Made by a program: the position numbers and the translations under genes. Under the pieces are notes generated by a model, which was given only the letters and a program-made list of their open reading frames with translations, did not search any database and was not told the DNA's origin. Shown in pieces: positions 7,863-15,393 of a DNA stretch of 64,000 nucleotides (positions are counted from its first letter, which is position 1; every line of letters starts with the position of its first letter). Source of the stretch: BPGL01 sp035463115 (GTDB lineage: Bacteria; Actinomycetota; UBA4738; HRBIN12); assembly GCA_035463115.1 (NCBI GenBank), contig DATHTO010000020.1:1-64000 (forward strand), written 5' to 3'.

Positions 7863-8615
7863 TCAGGCGCCCCGGCCGACGGCGAGCGCCGGATAGAACC
7901 CGAACGGCAGCTCGAGCCGGTTCGCCGCCATCAGCGACTCGTCCGCCAGCAGGTCGGCCGTGGACCCGTCTGCCACGATCCGGCCGTCGTTCATCACGAC
8001 GGCCCGTGGACACAGCTCGAGCGCGTACGGGAGGTCGTGCGTCACCATCAGCATCGTGATGTCGAGCGACCGGAGGATGTCGGCGAGCTCGCGCCGTCCC
8101 GCCGGGTCGAGGTTCGACGACGGCTCGTCGAGGACGAGGATCTCGGGCTCCATCGCGAGCACCGTCGCGACGGCGACGCGTCGCCGCTGGCCGAACGACA
8201 GGTGATGCGGCGGCCGGTCGGCGTGCGCCGCCATCCCGACCGCCTCGAGCGCCTCCATCACACGGCGATCGAGCTCGCCGCCGCTCACGCCGAGGTTCGC
8301 CGGCCCGAACGCGACATCGTCGCGGACCGTCGGCATGAACAGCTGATCGTCGGGGTCCTGGAACACGACGCCGACCCGACGACGGATCTCCTTCACGTGG
8401 TCGCTCGTCGCGGGAAGACCGCCGATCCGAACCTCGCCGTGCTGCGCCGGATGGATCGCGTTCAGGTGGAGGACGAAGGTCGTCTTCCCCGCGCCGTTCG
8501 GGCCGAGGAGCGCCACGCGCTCGCCCCGCTCGATCGCGAGATCGACGCCGACGAGCGCGGGGGTGCCGTCGGGGTAGCTGAACGCCAGCCGGCGGACCTC
8601 GAGGGCGGGCGTCAC
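7863..8615 (-). CDS. cbiO: cobalt/nickel ECF-type transporter ATPase CbiO
   Basis: 250 residues. ATPase of the energy-coupling-factor importer that brings Co2+ (or Ni2+) across the membrane. Walker A GPNGAGKTT (38-46), Q-loop VFQDPDDQLF, signature LSFGQRRRVAVA and Walker B ILVLDEPSSNLDP are all intact; the C-terminus ends LPFGFYPALAVGRGA. The start is GTG 8615, overlapping the cbiQ stop (GTGA). Upstream in-frame codons belong to an overlap with cbiQ. It is the last gene of cbiM-N-Q-O, and its stop is 1 nt from that of the convergent regulator gene. Confidence 0.93.
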   Translation of the reverse strand: MTPALEVRRLAFSYPDGTPALVGVDLAIERGERVALLGPNGAGKTTFVLHLNAIHPAQHGEVRIGGLPATSDHVKEIRRRVGVVFQDPDDQLFMPTVRDDVAFGPANLGVSGGELDRRVMEALEAVGMAAHADRPPHHLSFGQRRRVAVATVLAMEPEILVLDEPSSNLDPAGRRELADILRSLDITMLMVTHDLPYALELCPRAVVMNDGRIVADGSTADLLADESLMAANRLELPFGFYPALAVGRGA

Positions 8616-9379
8616 GCCACCGTCCCCCACGCCACGACGCAGACCAGCAGCGCCACCGCCGGAACGGCGAGCGCCACGATCCAGGCGTCGGTCGACGCCG
8701 CCGCGCCGGTCACGTCGGGCATCCGTCCGTCGTACCCCCGTGCCGTCATGGCGAGGTAGACGCGCTCGCCGCGCTCGTACGAGCGGATGAACAGCGCACC
8801 GGCCGACGCCGCGACCGCGCGGGCCTGCCACAGCCAACGGGGATCGTGGCCACGGGAGAGCCGGGCCACCCGCATCCGCCGCATCTCATCCGCGATCACG
8901 TCGAGGTAGCGGATCATGAACGAGGCGATCGACGTGATGACGCGCGGCACGCGCAGCCGCTCGAGACCCTGGAGGAGCTCCGGCATCGTGGTCGTCGACG
9001 CCACGATCACGCTCGCCGCGACGCCGAGGGTCGCCTTCGCGAGGATGTTCCAAGCCCCCCAGACGCCCTCGCGCGACACCGCGACGCCGAGCACGTCGAT
9101 CCGCTCGCCGGCGGCGAGGAACGGCAGCAGCACCGCGAACGCCACGAACGGAACCTCGATCGCGAGCCGCCGGACGACGAACCCGAACGGAAGGTCCGAC
9201 GCGGCAGCGAGGAACGCGACGATCGCGGCGTAGGCACCGAACGCCCAGATCGCCTCGCGCGGCGTCGCCACGACGACGAAGACGAACAGGAGCTGCGCCG
9301 CGATCTTGCATTCCGCGGGGAGCGCGTGGAGACGGCTGTGTCCGTGGTAGTAGAGCGCGTGCGCGTGTGCGCCGCTCAT
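8612..9379 (-). CDS. cbiQ: cobalt/nickel ECF transporter transmembrane protein CbiQ
   Basis: 255 residues, about five or six membrane helices. The signature cytoplasmic coupling segments are present: RYLDVIADEMRRMRVARLSRGHD (about 165-185) and SYERGERVYLAMTARGYDG (about 208-226, with the ARG motif that contacts CbiO). It links ATP hydrolysis by CbiO to metal uptake through CbiM. The N-terminus carries several histidines (AHAHALYYHGHS) that might help metal delivery. It overlaps the CbiN-like gene (ATGA) upstream and cbiO (GTGA) downstream. Confidence 0.92.
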   Translation of the reverse strand: MSGAHAHALYYHGHSRLHALPAECKIAAQLLFVFVVVATPREAIWAFGAYAAIVAFLAAASDLPFGFVVRRLAIEVPFVAFAVLLPFLAAGERIDVLGVAVSREGVWGAWNILAKATLGVAASVIVASTTTMPELLQGLERLRVPRVITSIASFMIRYLDVIADEMRRMRVARLSRGHDPRWLWQARAVAASAGALFIRSYERGERVYLAMTARGYDGRMPDVTGAAASTDAWIVALAVPAVALLVCVVAWGTVA

Positions 9380-9729
9380 GCGGGAGGGGCCGCGGCTCCG
9401 CTCGCGTTCGCGCGACGCCCGCGGATCGTCCGGATCGTGGCGAACAGCAGCGCGCCGACGCCGAAGGTGAGCACGACGCCGACGATCCCCGCGAGCCCGG
9501 TCGCGAGACCCTCGTCGTCGACACCCTCGACGCCGTACTCGGCGAAGGTGGAGTCGCCCAGGGCGTGATCCCGCGCGGACCCATCGAAGCCCTGGTCGAT
9601 CGAGACCTTCTCGAGACCGTCGGGCGAGCTGCTCGCGAGCGGACCGACGAAGAACGCCAACCCGAGCGACACGAGGAGCCCGCCGGCGATGAACAGGCCG
9701 ATCGTCGTCCTCGACGTCGTGCGGGCCAT
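9376..9729 (-). CDS. PDGLE-domain (CbiN-like) component of the cobalt/nickel transporter
   Basis: 117 residues with two membrane helices (about 10-32 and 78-100). The extracytoplasmic loop starts SSSPDGLEKV, the PDGLE motif of the CbiN-like auxiliary subunit found between CbiM and CbiQ. It is needed with CbiM for metal capture in related systems. The ATG at 9729 shares its A with the stop codon of cbiM (TGATG), and the end overlaps cbiQ by 4 bp, so translation is coupled. It is not the classical E. coli-type CbiN but fills the same place. Confidence 0.88.
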   Translation of the reverse strand: MARTTSRTTIGLFIAGGLLVSLGLAFFVGPLASSSPDGLEKVSIDQGFDGSARDHALGDSTFAEYGVEGVDDEGLATGLAGIVGVVLTFGVGALLFATIRTIRGRRANASGAAAPPA

Positions 9730-10427
9730 CACCGGCCTCCCGTCGCGACGGTCGATGGTGGCAGCACCGTGGGCGTCGGCCGCAGATCGCGGGCGCCGTA
9801 GACGAGATCGGACCGGGCGGCGAGCACCGCGGCGACGGTCAACGCGGTGAGCAGCCCCTCGCCGACGCCGATCAACGCGTGGACGCCCACCATCGCCGCG
9901 AACACCGTCGACAGATCCACGCCCGTCGTGCCGCCGATCGAGTACTCGGCCCAGAAGGCGATCGAGGCGAGCACCACCGAGATGCCGGCGGCGATCCCCG
10001 ACGCGAGCACGACGCTCGGACGCGTGCGAGGGAGCACGGCGCGGAGGGCGGCGAAGACCGCGTAGCCACCGATCCCGCCGACGAACGACATGTTCAGCAC
10101 GTTCAGACCGAGCGCCGACAGGCCGCCGTCGGCGAACACGAGCGCCTGGATCAACAGGACGAGGGCGACGCACACCGCTCCCGTCCAGGGTCCGACCAGG
10201 ACGGCCGCAAGCACGCCGCCGAGGAGGTGCCCGCTCGTGCCCGCGGCGACCGGGAAGTTCAGCATCTGCAGGGCGAAGACGTACGCCGCGACGAGGCCCG
10301 CGAGCGGCGCCGCGCGGTCCTCGAGCTCGTTCGCGGCCTTCCGGACGGCGACCGCGATGCCTGTGAGCGTCGCGGCGCCGGCCGCGACGGAGACGGGAGC
10401 GTTGATGAATCCGTCAGGGATGTGCAT
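9729..10427 (-). CDS. cbiM: cobalt/nickel ECF transporter substrate-specific component CbiM
   Basis: 232 residues. The N-terminus MHIPDGFIN is diagnostic: the amino group and His2 form the metal site in CbiM/NikM structures. Internal signatures NFPVAAGTSGHLLGG (about 57-71) and the later HALIGVGEGLL (about 184-194) are conserved. About seven hydrophobic segments. It is the first gene of the operon, with Shine-Dalgarno GGAGGG 5 nt before the ATG, a TTGACG/TAGATT promoter and a downstream operator-like repeat. No cobalamin riboswitch precedes it: the leader is only about 60 nt. Metal is Co or Ni; the B12-dependent mutase and meaB next door favour cobalt, but that is inference. Confidence 0.94.
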   Translation of the reverse strand: MHIPDGFINAPVSVAAGAATLTGIAVAVRKAANELEDRAAPLAGLVAAYVFALQMLNFPVAAGTSGHLLGGVLAAVLVGPWTGAVCVALVLLIQALVFADGGLSALGLNVLNMSFVGGIGGYAVFAALRAVLPRTRPSVVLASGIAAGISVVLASIAFWAEYSIGGTTGVDLSTVFAAMVGVHALIGVGEGLLTALTVAAVLAARSDLVYGARDLRPTPTVLPPSTVATGGR

Positions 10428-10456
10428 GTCGCCCTCCGTCGCGGTGAAGCGTCAGG

Positions 10457-10476
10457 TTGCAGTTGCAAGTCGCTGC
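10457..10476. promoter_or_regulatory. putative metalloregulator operator in the cbiM leader
   Basis: TTGCA-GT-TGCAA (10457-10468) plus GTCGCTGC (10469-10476) on the plus strand. It matches the motif before the nearby Fur-family gene at 18 of 20 positions; the only differences are the two central bases (and one base after the palindrome). It lies just downstream of the predicted start of the cbiM transcript, where a bound repressor would stop transcription. Confidence 0.6.
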
Positions 10477-10493
10477 ATCAAGCCCGCATGGCG

Positions 10494-10522
10494 AATCTAC
10501 GAGCGTCCGCGAGATGCGTCAA
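10494..10522 (-). promoter_or_regulatory. cbiM operon promoter
   Basis: On the minus strand, -35 TTGACG (10522-10517), a 17-nt spacer, and -10 TAGATT (10499-10494). The predicted start is near 10487, giving a leader of about 60 nt that contains the operator-like repeat and the GGAGGG ribosome site. This is one of the two best promoter matches in the window. The remainder of 10428-10542 shows no clear terminator for the upstream mutase gene. Confidence 0.65.
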
Positions 10523-10542
10523 GCGGCGGCCCGCAGGCGAGC

Positions 10543-12159
10543 TCAGAACGAGGCAGCTTCTCGCCAGGTCCCGAAGACGGCCTGGAGGGCGGCAACGGTC
10601 TCGCCTTCGGTGCACCGCGCCCGCGCACACGCGATCAGCGGTCGGATCAGGTCCGCGTCGTCGTCGCGGGCCGCCGCCACGAGCTCCGCGAGCGCACGCT
10701 CCGCCGCGGCCTCGTCGCGTTCGGACCGCGTGCGGGCGACGGCCTCGCGCTGCGCGACCTCGGTGGAGAAGGGGATCTCGAGCACCGGCACGACCTCGTC
10801 GGCATCCTCGACGAAGCGGTTCACGCCCACCTGCACGAGCTCGCCCGCTTCGAACCGCCGCTGTTCCTCGAACGACGCCTCAGCGATCTCCTTCACGATC
10901 CACCCCGTCTCGACGCCGCGCAGCACGCCTTCGAGCATGGACCCCTCCCCCATCCGTTCGAGCTGCGCGAAGATCTCCTCGGCACGCTCCTCGATCCGAT
11001 CCGTCAGCGACTCGACGAGGAACGAGCCACCCAGGGGGTCGGCCACGTCGGCGACGCCGGTCTCGTACGCGATCACCTGTTGGGTCCGCAGCGCGAGCGT
11101 CGCCGCCTCTTCGGTCGGAAGCGCCAGGACCTCGTCGAGGGCGTTCGTGTGGAGCGACTGCGTCCCTCCGAGGACGGCGGCGAGCGCCTCGATCGCGGTG
11201 CGGACGACGTTGTTCGACGCCTGTTGGGCCGTGAGCGAGACCCCCGCGGTCTGCGTGTGGAACCGCAGGCGCTGGGCGTTCGGATCGGTGACGCCGTACC
11301 GGTCGCGGAGCCACCGCGCCCAGATCCGTCGCGCCGCTCGGAACTTCGCCACCTCTTCGAACAGGTCGATGTGGGCGTCGAAGAAGAACGAGAGGCCCGG
11401 CGCGAACCGGTTCGGATCGAGTCCGCGACCGATGCCGAGCTCGACGTACGCGAACCCGTCAGCCAGCGTGAAGGCGAGCTCCTGCGCCGCCGTCGAGCCC
11501 GCCTCGCGGATGTGGTACCCCGAGACGCTCACGGGATGGAACCTCGGAACGCGCTCGACGCAGAAAGCCATGAGGTCGGCGATCAGCCGGAGGTGCGGCC
11601 GGGGCGGGAACAGCCATTCCTTCTGCGCCGTGTACTCCTTGAAGATGTCGGTCTGGAGCGTGCCGTCGAGGCGCTCCCAGGGCACCCCCTGGGCCTCGGC
11701 GGCCGCCAGGTACGCGGCGAACAGGATCGGCGCGGGTCCGTTGATCGTCATCGAGACGGAGACGTCGTCGAGCGGGATGCCGTCGAACAGCACGATCACG
11801 TCGTCGAGCGAGTCGGTCGCGACGCCGCACCGTCCGACCTCGCCCTCGGCGCGCGGATCGTCGGAATCGAGCCCCATCAACGTCGGCATGTCGAAGGCCA
11901 CCGACAGGCCGGTCTGCCCGCGGTCGAGCAGCAGGCGGTACCGGGCGTTCGTCTCCGCAGGCGTGCCGTAGCCGGCGAACTGCCGCATCGTCCACAGCCG
12001 GCCGCGGTACATCGAGCCGTAGACGCCGCGCGTGTACGGGAACGATCCGGGGACCCCGAGGTCGCGTTCCGCGTCGAACCCGTCCGGGACGTCGCGGTAG
12101 ACGGCGTCGAGCGGTTCACCGGATCGCGTCGCGTTCCGCGTGGGCTCGTCCTGGCCCGT
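10543..12159 (-). CDS. B12-dependent acyl-CoA mutase large subunit, isobutyryl-CoA mutase-like
   Basis: About 538 residues forming the TIM-barrel substrate domain only; there is no C-terminal B12-binding domain (DxHxxG absent), so a small subunit must be supplied elsewhere. Conserved parts include MYRGRLWTMRQ, FDMPTLMG, MTINGPAPILFAAY, QTAGVSLTAQQASNNVVR and GGTQSLHTNALDE. The residue after TMRQ is Phe61 and the later key residue is Gln179 (AQKEW), 118 apart. These are the Phe/Gln pair of isobutyryl-CoA mutase; methylmalonyl-CoA mutase has Tyr and Arg. No in-frame ATG, GTG or TTG precedes the conserved N-terminus. An ACG at 12159 follows GAGGAGG at 4-nt spacing and is my choice; CTG at 12195, overlapping the meaB stop, is the alternative. 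It follows meaB. Confidence 0.85.
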   Translation of the reverse strand, partial: TGQDEPTRNATRSGEPLDAVYRDVPDGFDAERDLGVPGSFPYTRGVYGSMYRGRLWTMRQFAGYGTPAETNARYRLLLDRGQTGLSVAFDMPTLMGLDSDDPRAEGEVGRCGVATDSLDDVIVLFDGIPLDDVSVSMTINGPAPILFAAYLAAAEAQGVPWERLDGTLQTDIFKEYTAQKEWLFPPRPHLRLIADLMAFCVERVPRFHPVSVSGYHIREAGSTAAQELAFTLADGFAYVELGIGRGLDPNRFAPGLSFFFDAHIDLFEEVAKFRAARRIWARWLRDRYGVTDPNAQRLRFHTQTAGVSLTAQQASNNVVRTAIEALAAVLGGTQSLHTNALDEVLALPTEEAATLALRTQQVIAYETGVADVADPLGGSFLVESLTDRIEERAEEIFAQLERMGEGSMLEGVLRGVETGWIVKEIAEASFEEQRRFEAGELVQVGVNRFVEDADEVVPVLEIPFSTEVAQREAVARTRSERDEAAAERALAELVAAARDDDADLIRPLIACARARCTEGETVAALQAVFGTWREAASF

Positions 12160-12191
12160 GGCGCCTCCTCGTCTTCGGCCGAGCGCGATCG

Positions 12192-13130
12192 TCAGCGCTC
12201 GGCGAGCCGTCCCTCCAGGATAGAGGCAGCGCGGTAGGGATCCACCCGGCGGTGTTCCAGGTCGGCGAGCAGCGCGCCGTCGGCGTCCAACGAGGCGCCG
12301 ACGCGCCCCCGGAGCCGCGCGCCGGCGAGACCCTCCACCTCGCGGCGGAGGCGGGCGCGACGCTTCGCGTCGAGCCCGCCGGACCCGCGGAGCCACCTCC
12401 GGTGCGCCTCGACGGCCTCCCAGAGGCCGTCGAGGCCCTCCCCGAGCGTGGCGGTCGTCGTCACGACCGGCGGGGTCCAGTCGCGCGCGGCGCCGAGATG
12501 GAGCATCTGCTCGAGGTCGCGCACGACCTGGGCGACGCCGTCCCGGTCGGCCTTGTTGACGACGAAGACGTCGGCCACCTCCAGGATCCCCGCCTTCGCG
12601 ATCTGGACGGCATCGCCGAAGCCGGGCGCCAGGGCGACGACCGTCGTGTCGGTCGCCGCGGCGACGTCGACCTCCGCCTGTCCGACCCCGACGGTCTCGA
12701 CCACGATCAGCTCGTAGCCCGCGGCGTCGAGGATCCGAACCGCTTCGGGCGCCGCCAGCGCCATGCCGCCGAGGTGCCCGCGCGTCGCCATCGAGCGGAT
12801 GAAGACCTCCGGGTCCGTCGCGTGCTCCTGCATCCGGACGCGGTCGCCGAGGAGCGCCCCGCCCGTGTACGGCGACGTCGGATCCACCGCGAGCACGGCG
12901 GCCCGGATGCCGTCGGCGCGCGCGCGCCGGACGAGCGCCGCAGCGATCGTCGACTTGCCGACGCCCGGCGGGCCGGTCAACCCGATCGTCGCGGCGTCGC
13001 CCGTGCGCGAGAAGATGCCGGCCGAGAGCGCGGGCAACTCGTCGCCTCCGTCCTCGACGAGCGAGATCGCCCGCGCCACGGCGCGGCGCTCGCCCGCGAG
13101 CACGCCGGCGATCAGGGCGTCCACGTCCAC
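12192..13130 (-). CDS. meaB: methylmalonyl-CoA-mutase-associated GTPase MeaB (ArgK family)
   Basis: 312 residues. G3E-family P-loop GTPase that loads and protects adenosylcobalamin in acyl-CoA mutases. Walker A GPPGVGKST, switch DPTSPYTGGALLGDR, IRSMATRGHLGG, ETVGVGQAE and the guanine-specific NKAD are all present, as is the C-terminal dimerisation helix region. Two adjacent GTG codons are possible starts (13133 and 13130). A TAGGCT box ends exactly 6 nt before the second, so I chose 13130. The gene directly precedes the mutase large subunit, the usual chaperone-client pair. Confidence 0.94.
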   Translation of the reverse strand: MDVDALIAGVLAGERRAVARAISLVEDGGDELPALSAGIFSRTGDAATIGLTGPPGVGKSTIAAALVRRARADGIRAAVLAVDPTSPYTGGALLGDRVRMQEHATDPEVFIRSMATRGHLGGMALAAPEAVRILDAAGYELIVVETVGVGQAEVDVAAATDTTVVALAPGFGDAVQIAKAGILEVADVFVVNKADRDGVAQVVRDLEQMLHLGAARDWTPPVVTTTATLGEGLDGLWEAVEAHRRWLRGSGGLDAKRRARLRREVEGLAGARLRGRVGASLDADGALLADLEHRRVDPYRAASILEGRLAER

Positions 13131-13136
13131 CACGGC

Positions 13137-13142
13137 AGCCTA
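13137..13142 (-). promoter_or_regulatory. -10 box deciding the meaB start
   Basis: TAGGCT on the minus strand, overlapping the PrsW stop codon (TAG). It ends 6 nt before the GTG at 13130 and only 3 nt before the GTG at 13133. For a leaderless transcript the first spacing fits and the second does not. Confidence 0.4.
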
Positions 13143-14432
13143 TCGGCCGTGCCCTGCGGGCCGGCCCGGCCGGCTCGGGTCCCACGCGCCGGCACCCGGG
13201 CGGTCCGACGACGCGAGGTCGTGAGCGACGGCGGTTCCGGCGCCCGGGATCGCGTCGAGCGCCAGCCGCAGCGACCGGCACCGCGAGCGCTGCGCCTGGA
13301 CGGCCCGGCCTTCGACGGCCCGGCCTCCGAGGGGCCGGGCGTCGCCGCCGGCGTGGCTCACCAGCATCGCCAGCGTGATCTCCTCGCGATGCAGCCGCGC
13401 GAGGAGCCGGGCGGCCGTCGGGCCCGCCCGACGGCGCATCGCGCGCACGGCTCGGCGCCGTCCTCCCGGGACCGCGAGGACCGCGGCGTCCTCGGGTGTC
13501 AGCGCGTCGCCTCGCGCCGCGACCGTCAAGGCGTTCGCGAGCCACCGCCGTTCGCGGCGGTGCGCGAGCGCGACGGCGACCACGACGACGAGCGCGAGCG
13601 GCGCGGCGCGGACGACGGCGGCGGTGGCGACGGCGACCCACTCCACGCCCTCGACCGGCGCCGCGGGATAGAGCGACGCCAGGAAGGGCGAGTTCCACAG
13701 CGCGTGCCCGGCGATGCCGAGCACGCAGAGCGCGATCGCGATCGGGACGCGGCGTCGCGTCGGGACGCCCTCACGCCGGGAGACGACGAACCCGAGCGCC
13801 ATGCCGATCAGCCCCGTGTACAGGACGTGCCCGTACAGACCGCTCGCGAGCACGCGCGCGGCGAACCCTTCGGCGATCGCGCCGACGGACCCGCCGAACG
13901 TGGCGACGAAGTAGACGACGTCCTCCACCACGGCGAACCCGAGCCCGCAGACGGCGCCGTAGACGAACCCGTCCATCACGTCGTCGATCTCGTCCCGCGC
14001 GATCGCGGCGAGGAGGACGAGTCCCGCGCCCTTCAGGACCTCCTCGAGCACGGGTGCGACCACCACCGGCGACCACCGTGCGCCCGCGTCGGCGCCGACG
14101 ACCGTCGTGAACACCTCGGTCCACGCCGACGCGTCGAGCGACAGGGCCGTCGCCGCGAACGCGCCCCACGCGAACGCACCCAGCATCATGGACACCGGCT
14201 CGCGCTCGTAGAGGTCCAGCTCGTACACGAGCACGAACGCCGGCAGCGCGTAGACGACGACGAGCAGACCGGCGAGCGCCCACGCCGATGACGCGATCCC
14301 GGCGAGGTCGAGCAGCGCGGCCGCGACGCGGACGATCCCGTAGGCGATGAACGCGCCGAACACCCAGAAGGCGGGTTCGCTCGGCTGGAACACCGATCGA
14401 TGGCCGAACCGGACGGCGGCGGGCGCGATCAC
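13140..14432 (-). CDS. PrsW-family intramembrane metalloprotease
   Basis: 430 residues, eight or more membrane helices. Signatures of the PrsW/M82 family: YELDLYEREP after the third helix, VLEEVLKG (Glu130-Glu131), GAVCGLGFAVVEDVVYF and the later HVLYTG and HALWNS. In Bacillus PrsW cleaves an anti-sigma factor; the target here is unknown. After the membrane domain comes a cytoplasmic tail of roughly 150 residues rich in Arg and Ala, unlike the short PrsW core. The GTG start at 14432 overlaps the stop of the preceding gene (GTGA). It is the last of seven tightly packed genes starting with murA. The stop overlaps the meaB -10 box. Confidence 0.85.
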   Translation of the reverse strand: MIAPAAVRFGHRSVFQPSEPAFWVFGAFIAYGIVRVAAALLDLAGIASSAWALAGLLVVVYALPAFVLVYELDLYEREPVSMMLGAFAWGAFAATALSLDASAWTEVFTTVVGADAGARWSPVVVAPVLEEVLKGAGLVLLAAIARDEIDDVMDGFVYGAVCGLGFAVVEDVVYFVATFGGSVGAIAEGFAARVLASGLYGHVLYTGLIGMALGFVVSRREGVPTRRRVPIAIALCVLGIAGHALWNSPFLASLYPAAPVEGVEWVAVATAAVVRAAPLALVVVVAVALAHRRERRWLANALTVAARGDALTPEDAAVLAVPGGRRRAVRAMRRRAGPTAARLLARLHREEITLAMLVSHAGGDARPLGGRAVEGRAVQAQRSRCRSLRLALDAIPGAGTAVAHDLASSDRPGAGAWDPSRPGRPAGHGR

Positions 14433-14995
14433 GCCACGCGCGCTCCGGCCGCCATCGCGGCGATGTCGGCGGCCACCGAGGCGAGCACGCTCTCGGGCGC
14501 GGTGGCTTCGATGACGAGGCCCGCGCCGCTCGGGCCGACGGTCGCGAGCACGACGCCTTCGACCGGTGCGCGAGCCGCGGACCGGCCGACGTAGACCAGG
14601 CGGAGACCCGGGAGCCCGCCCACGGCGAACGACGTGACATCGGTCGTGGCGAGGTGGAGGAGACGCGGCGCGAGCACGCCGTCCTCGTACACCGCCATCA
14701 GCGTCGGGAGGTCGACCCCAGCGTCGGCGAACGCGGTGACGACGACGACCGCGCTCCCCTTCGTGAGGACCGAGCGCGACGTGTCGTCGTCGGGCCGCCG
14801 ATCGTCGGCGTCCACCGTCCAGCCGCGAGGAGGGTGGACCGTCGCGACCGACGGGATCCCGACCGGTGCGCCGGCGGCATCCTGCACGGCGGCCGCGACG
14901 ACACGGCCGCCGACGGTCAGCGCCACGATCGTCAGTGTGACGGCCACCGCCGGTCCCCATCCGTGCGGTCGGAACGCACGATCGACGTCGGTCAT
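14429..14995 (-). CDS. membrane-anchored protein of unknown function, 188 aa
   Basis: 188 residues. A short N-terminal cytoplasmic part, one membrane helix (about 15-38), then an outside domain of about 145 residues beginning near HPPRGWTVDADD. The alternating strands and a GWTV start are reminiscent of the PsbP/DcrB fold, but I would not assign the family. There is no catalytic motif and no cysteine. The ATG at 14995 and the stop at 14429 overlap both neighbours by 4 bp. Placed between a SCP2-like protein and a PrsW protease, it could be a PrsW substrate or partner; that is speculation. Confidence 0.65.
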   Translation of the reverse strand: MTDVDRAFRPHGWGPAVAVTLTIVALTVGGRVVAAAVQDAAGAPVGIPSVATVHPPRGWTVDADDRRPDDDTSRSVLTKGSAVVVVTAFADAGVDLPTLMAVYEDGVLAPRLLHLATTDVTSFAVGGLPGLRLVYVGRSAARAPVEGVVLATVGPSGAGLVIEATAPESVLASVAADIAAMAAGARVA

Positions 14996-15393
14996 CGCGC
15001 CGAGAGCAACGACGTCAGCCGGCGCACGTCGCCGAGGTGTCGCACGATGCCGCGCACCCTGATGCGGCCGGTGAGCAGATCGAGGACGACGGCCCGTCCT
15101 TCGCGCGACACCACGTCTGGGAGACCGGAGCGGAGCGGGACCGACGCGAGCGCGAGCACGCGCATCCCGTCGGCGCGTACCCGAACCGGCGCGCGCGGAT
15201 CGTCGCCGTCGCACACCACGACGTCGCCCCGTCCGATCCGGAGCGACGCGAGGACGGCCGCATCCGGCACCTCGATCACCGCGCGGAGGGGTCGGCGGAG
15301 CAGCTGCCTGCGTGCGGGATCGCGCGCGAGGTTCTGCGCGATCAGGTCGTCGAGCATCGCCGCCAGGCCCGCGTCACCGTGGGCGCCGGTCAC
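14992..15393 (-). CDS. SCP2-like small protein, 133 aa
   Basis: 133 residues, soluble. The sequence LRAVIEVPDAAV, then VRVRADGMRVLALASVPLRSGLPDVVSREGRAVVLDLLTGRIRVRGI (given in pieces, about 30-110), has the strand pattern and the final GRIRVRGIVRHLGDVRRLTSLL helix seen in SCP2 lipid-binding domains. The match is weaker than that of the 16441-16884 protein. The start is GTG 15393, overlapping the dehydrogenase stop (GTGA); longer readings would run antiparallel through the dehydrogenase end. It may bind an acyl or isoprenoid substrate of the adjacent dehydrogenase (inference). Confidence 0.55.
   Translation of the reverse strand: MTGAHGDAGLAAMLDDLIAQNLARDPARRQLLRRPLRAVIEVPDAAVLASLRIGRGDVVVCDGDDPRAPVRVRADGMRVLALASVPLRSGLPDVVSREGRAVVLDLLTGRIRVRGIVRHLGDVRRLTSLLSAR

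Noticed and set aside
10428..10500. Cobalamin riboswitch upstream of cbiM
   Set aside because: The predicted leader is only about 60 nt and has no B12-box; a full riboswitch needs around 200 nt.
10543..12159. Methylmalonyl-CoA mutase as the specific name
   Set aside because: Phe61 and Gln179 replace the Tyr/Arg pair that binds the malonyl carboxylate.
10090..14291. Long plus-strand frames opposite the mutase, meaB and PrsW genes
   Set aside because: They lie antisense to conserved genes and have no ribosome site or motif.
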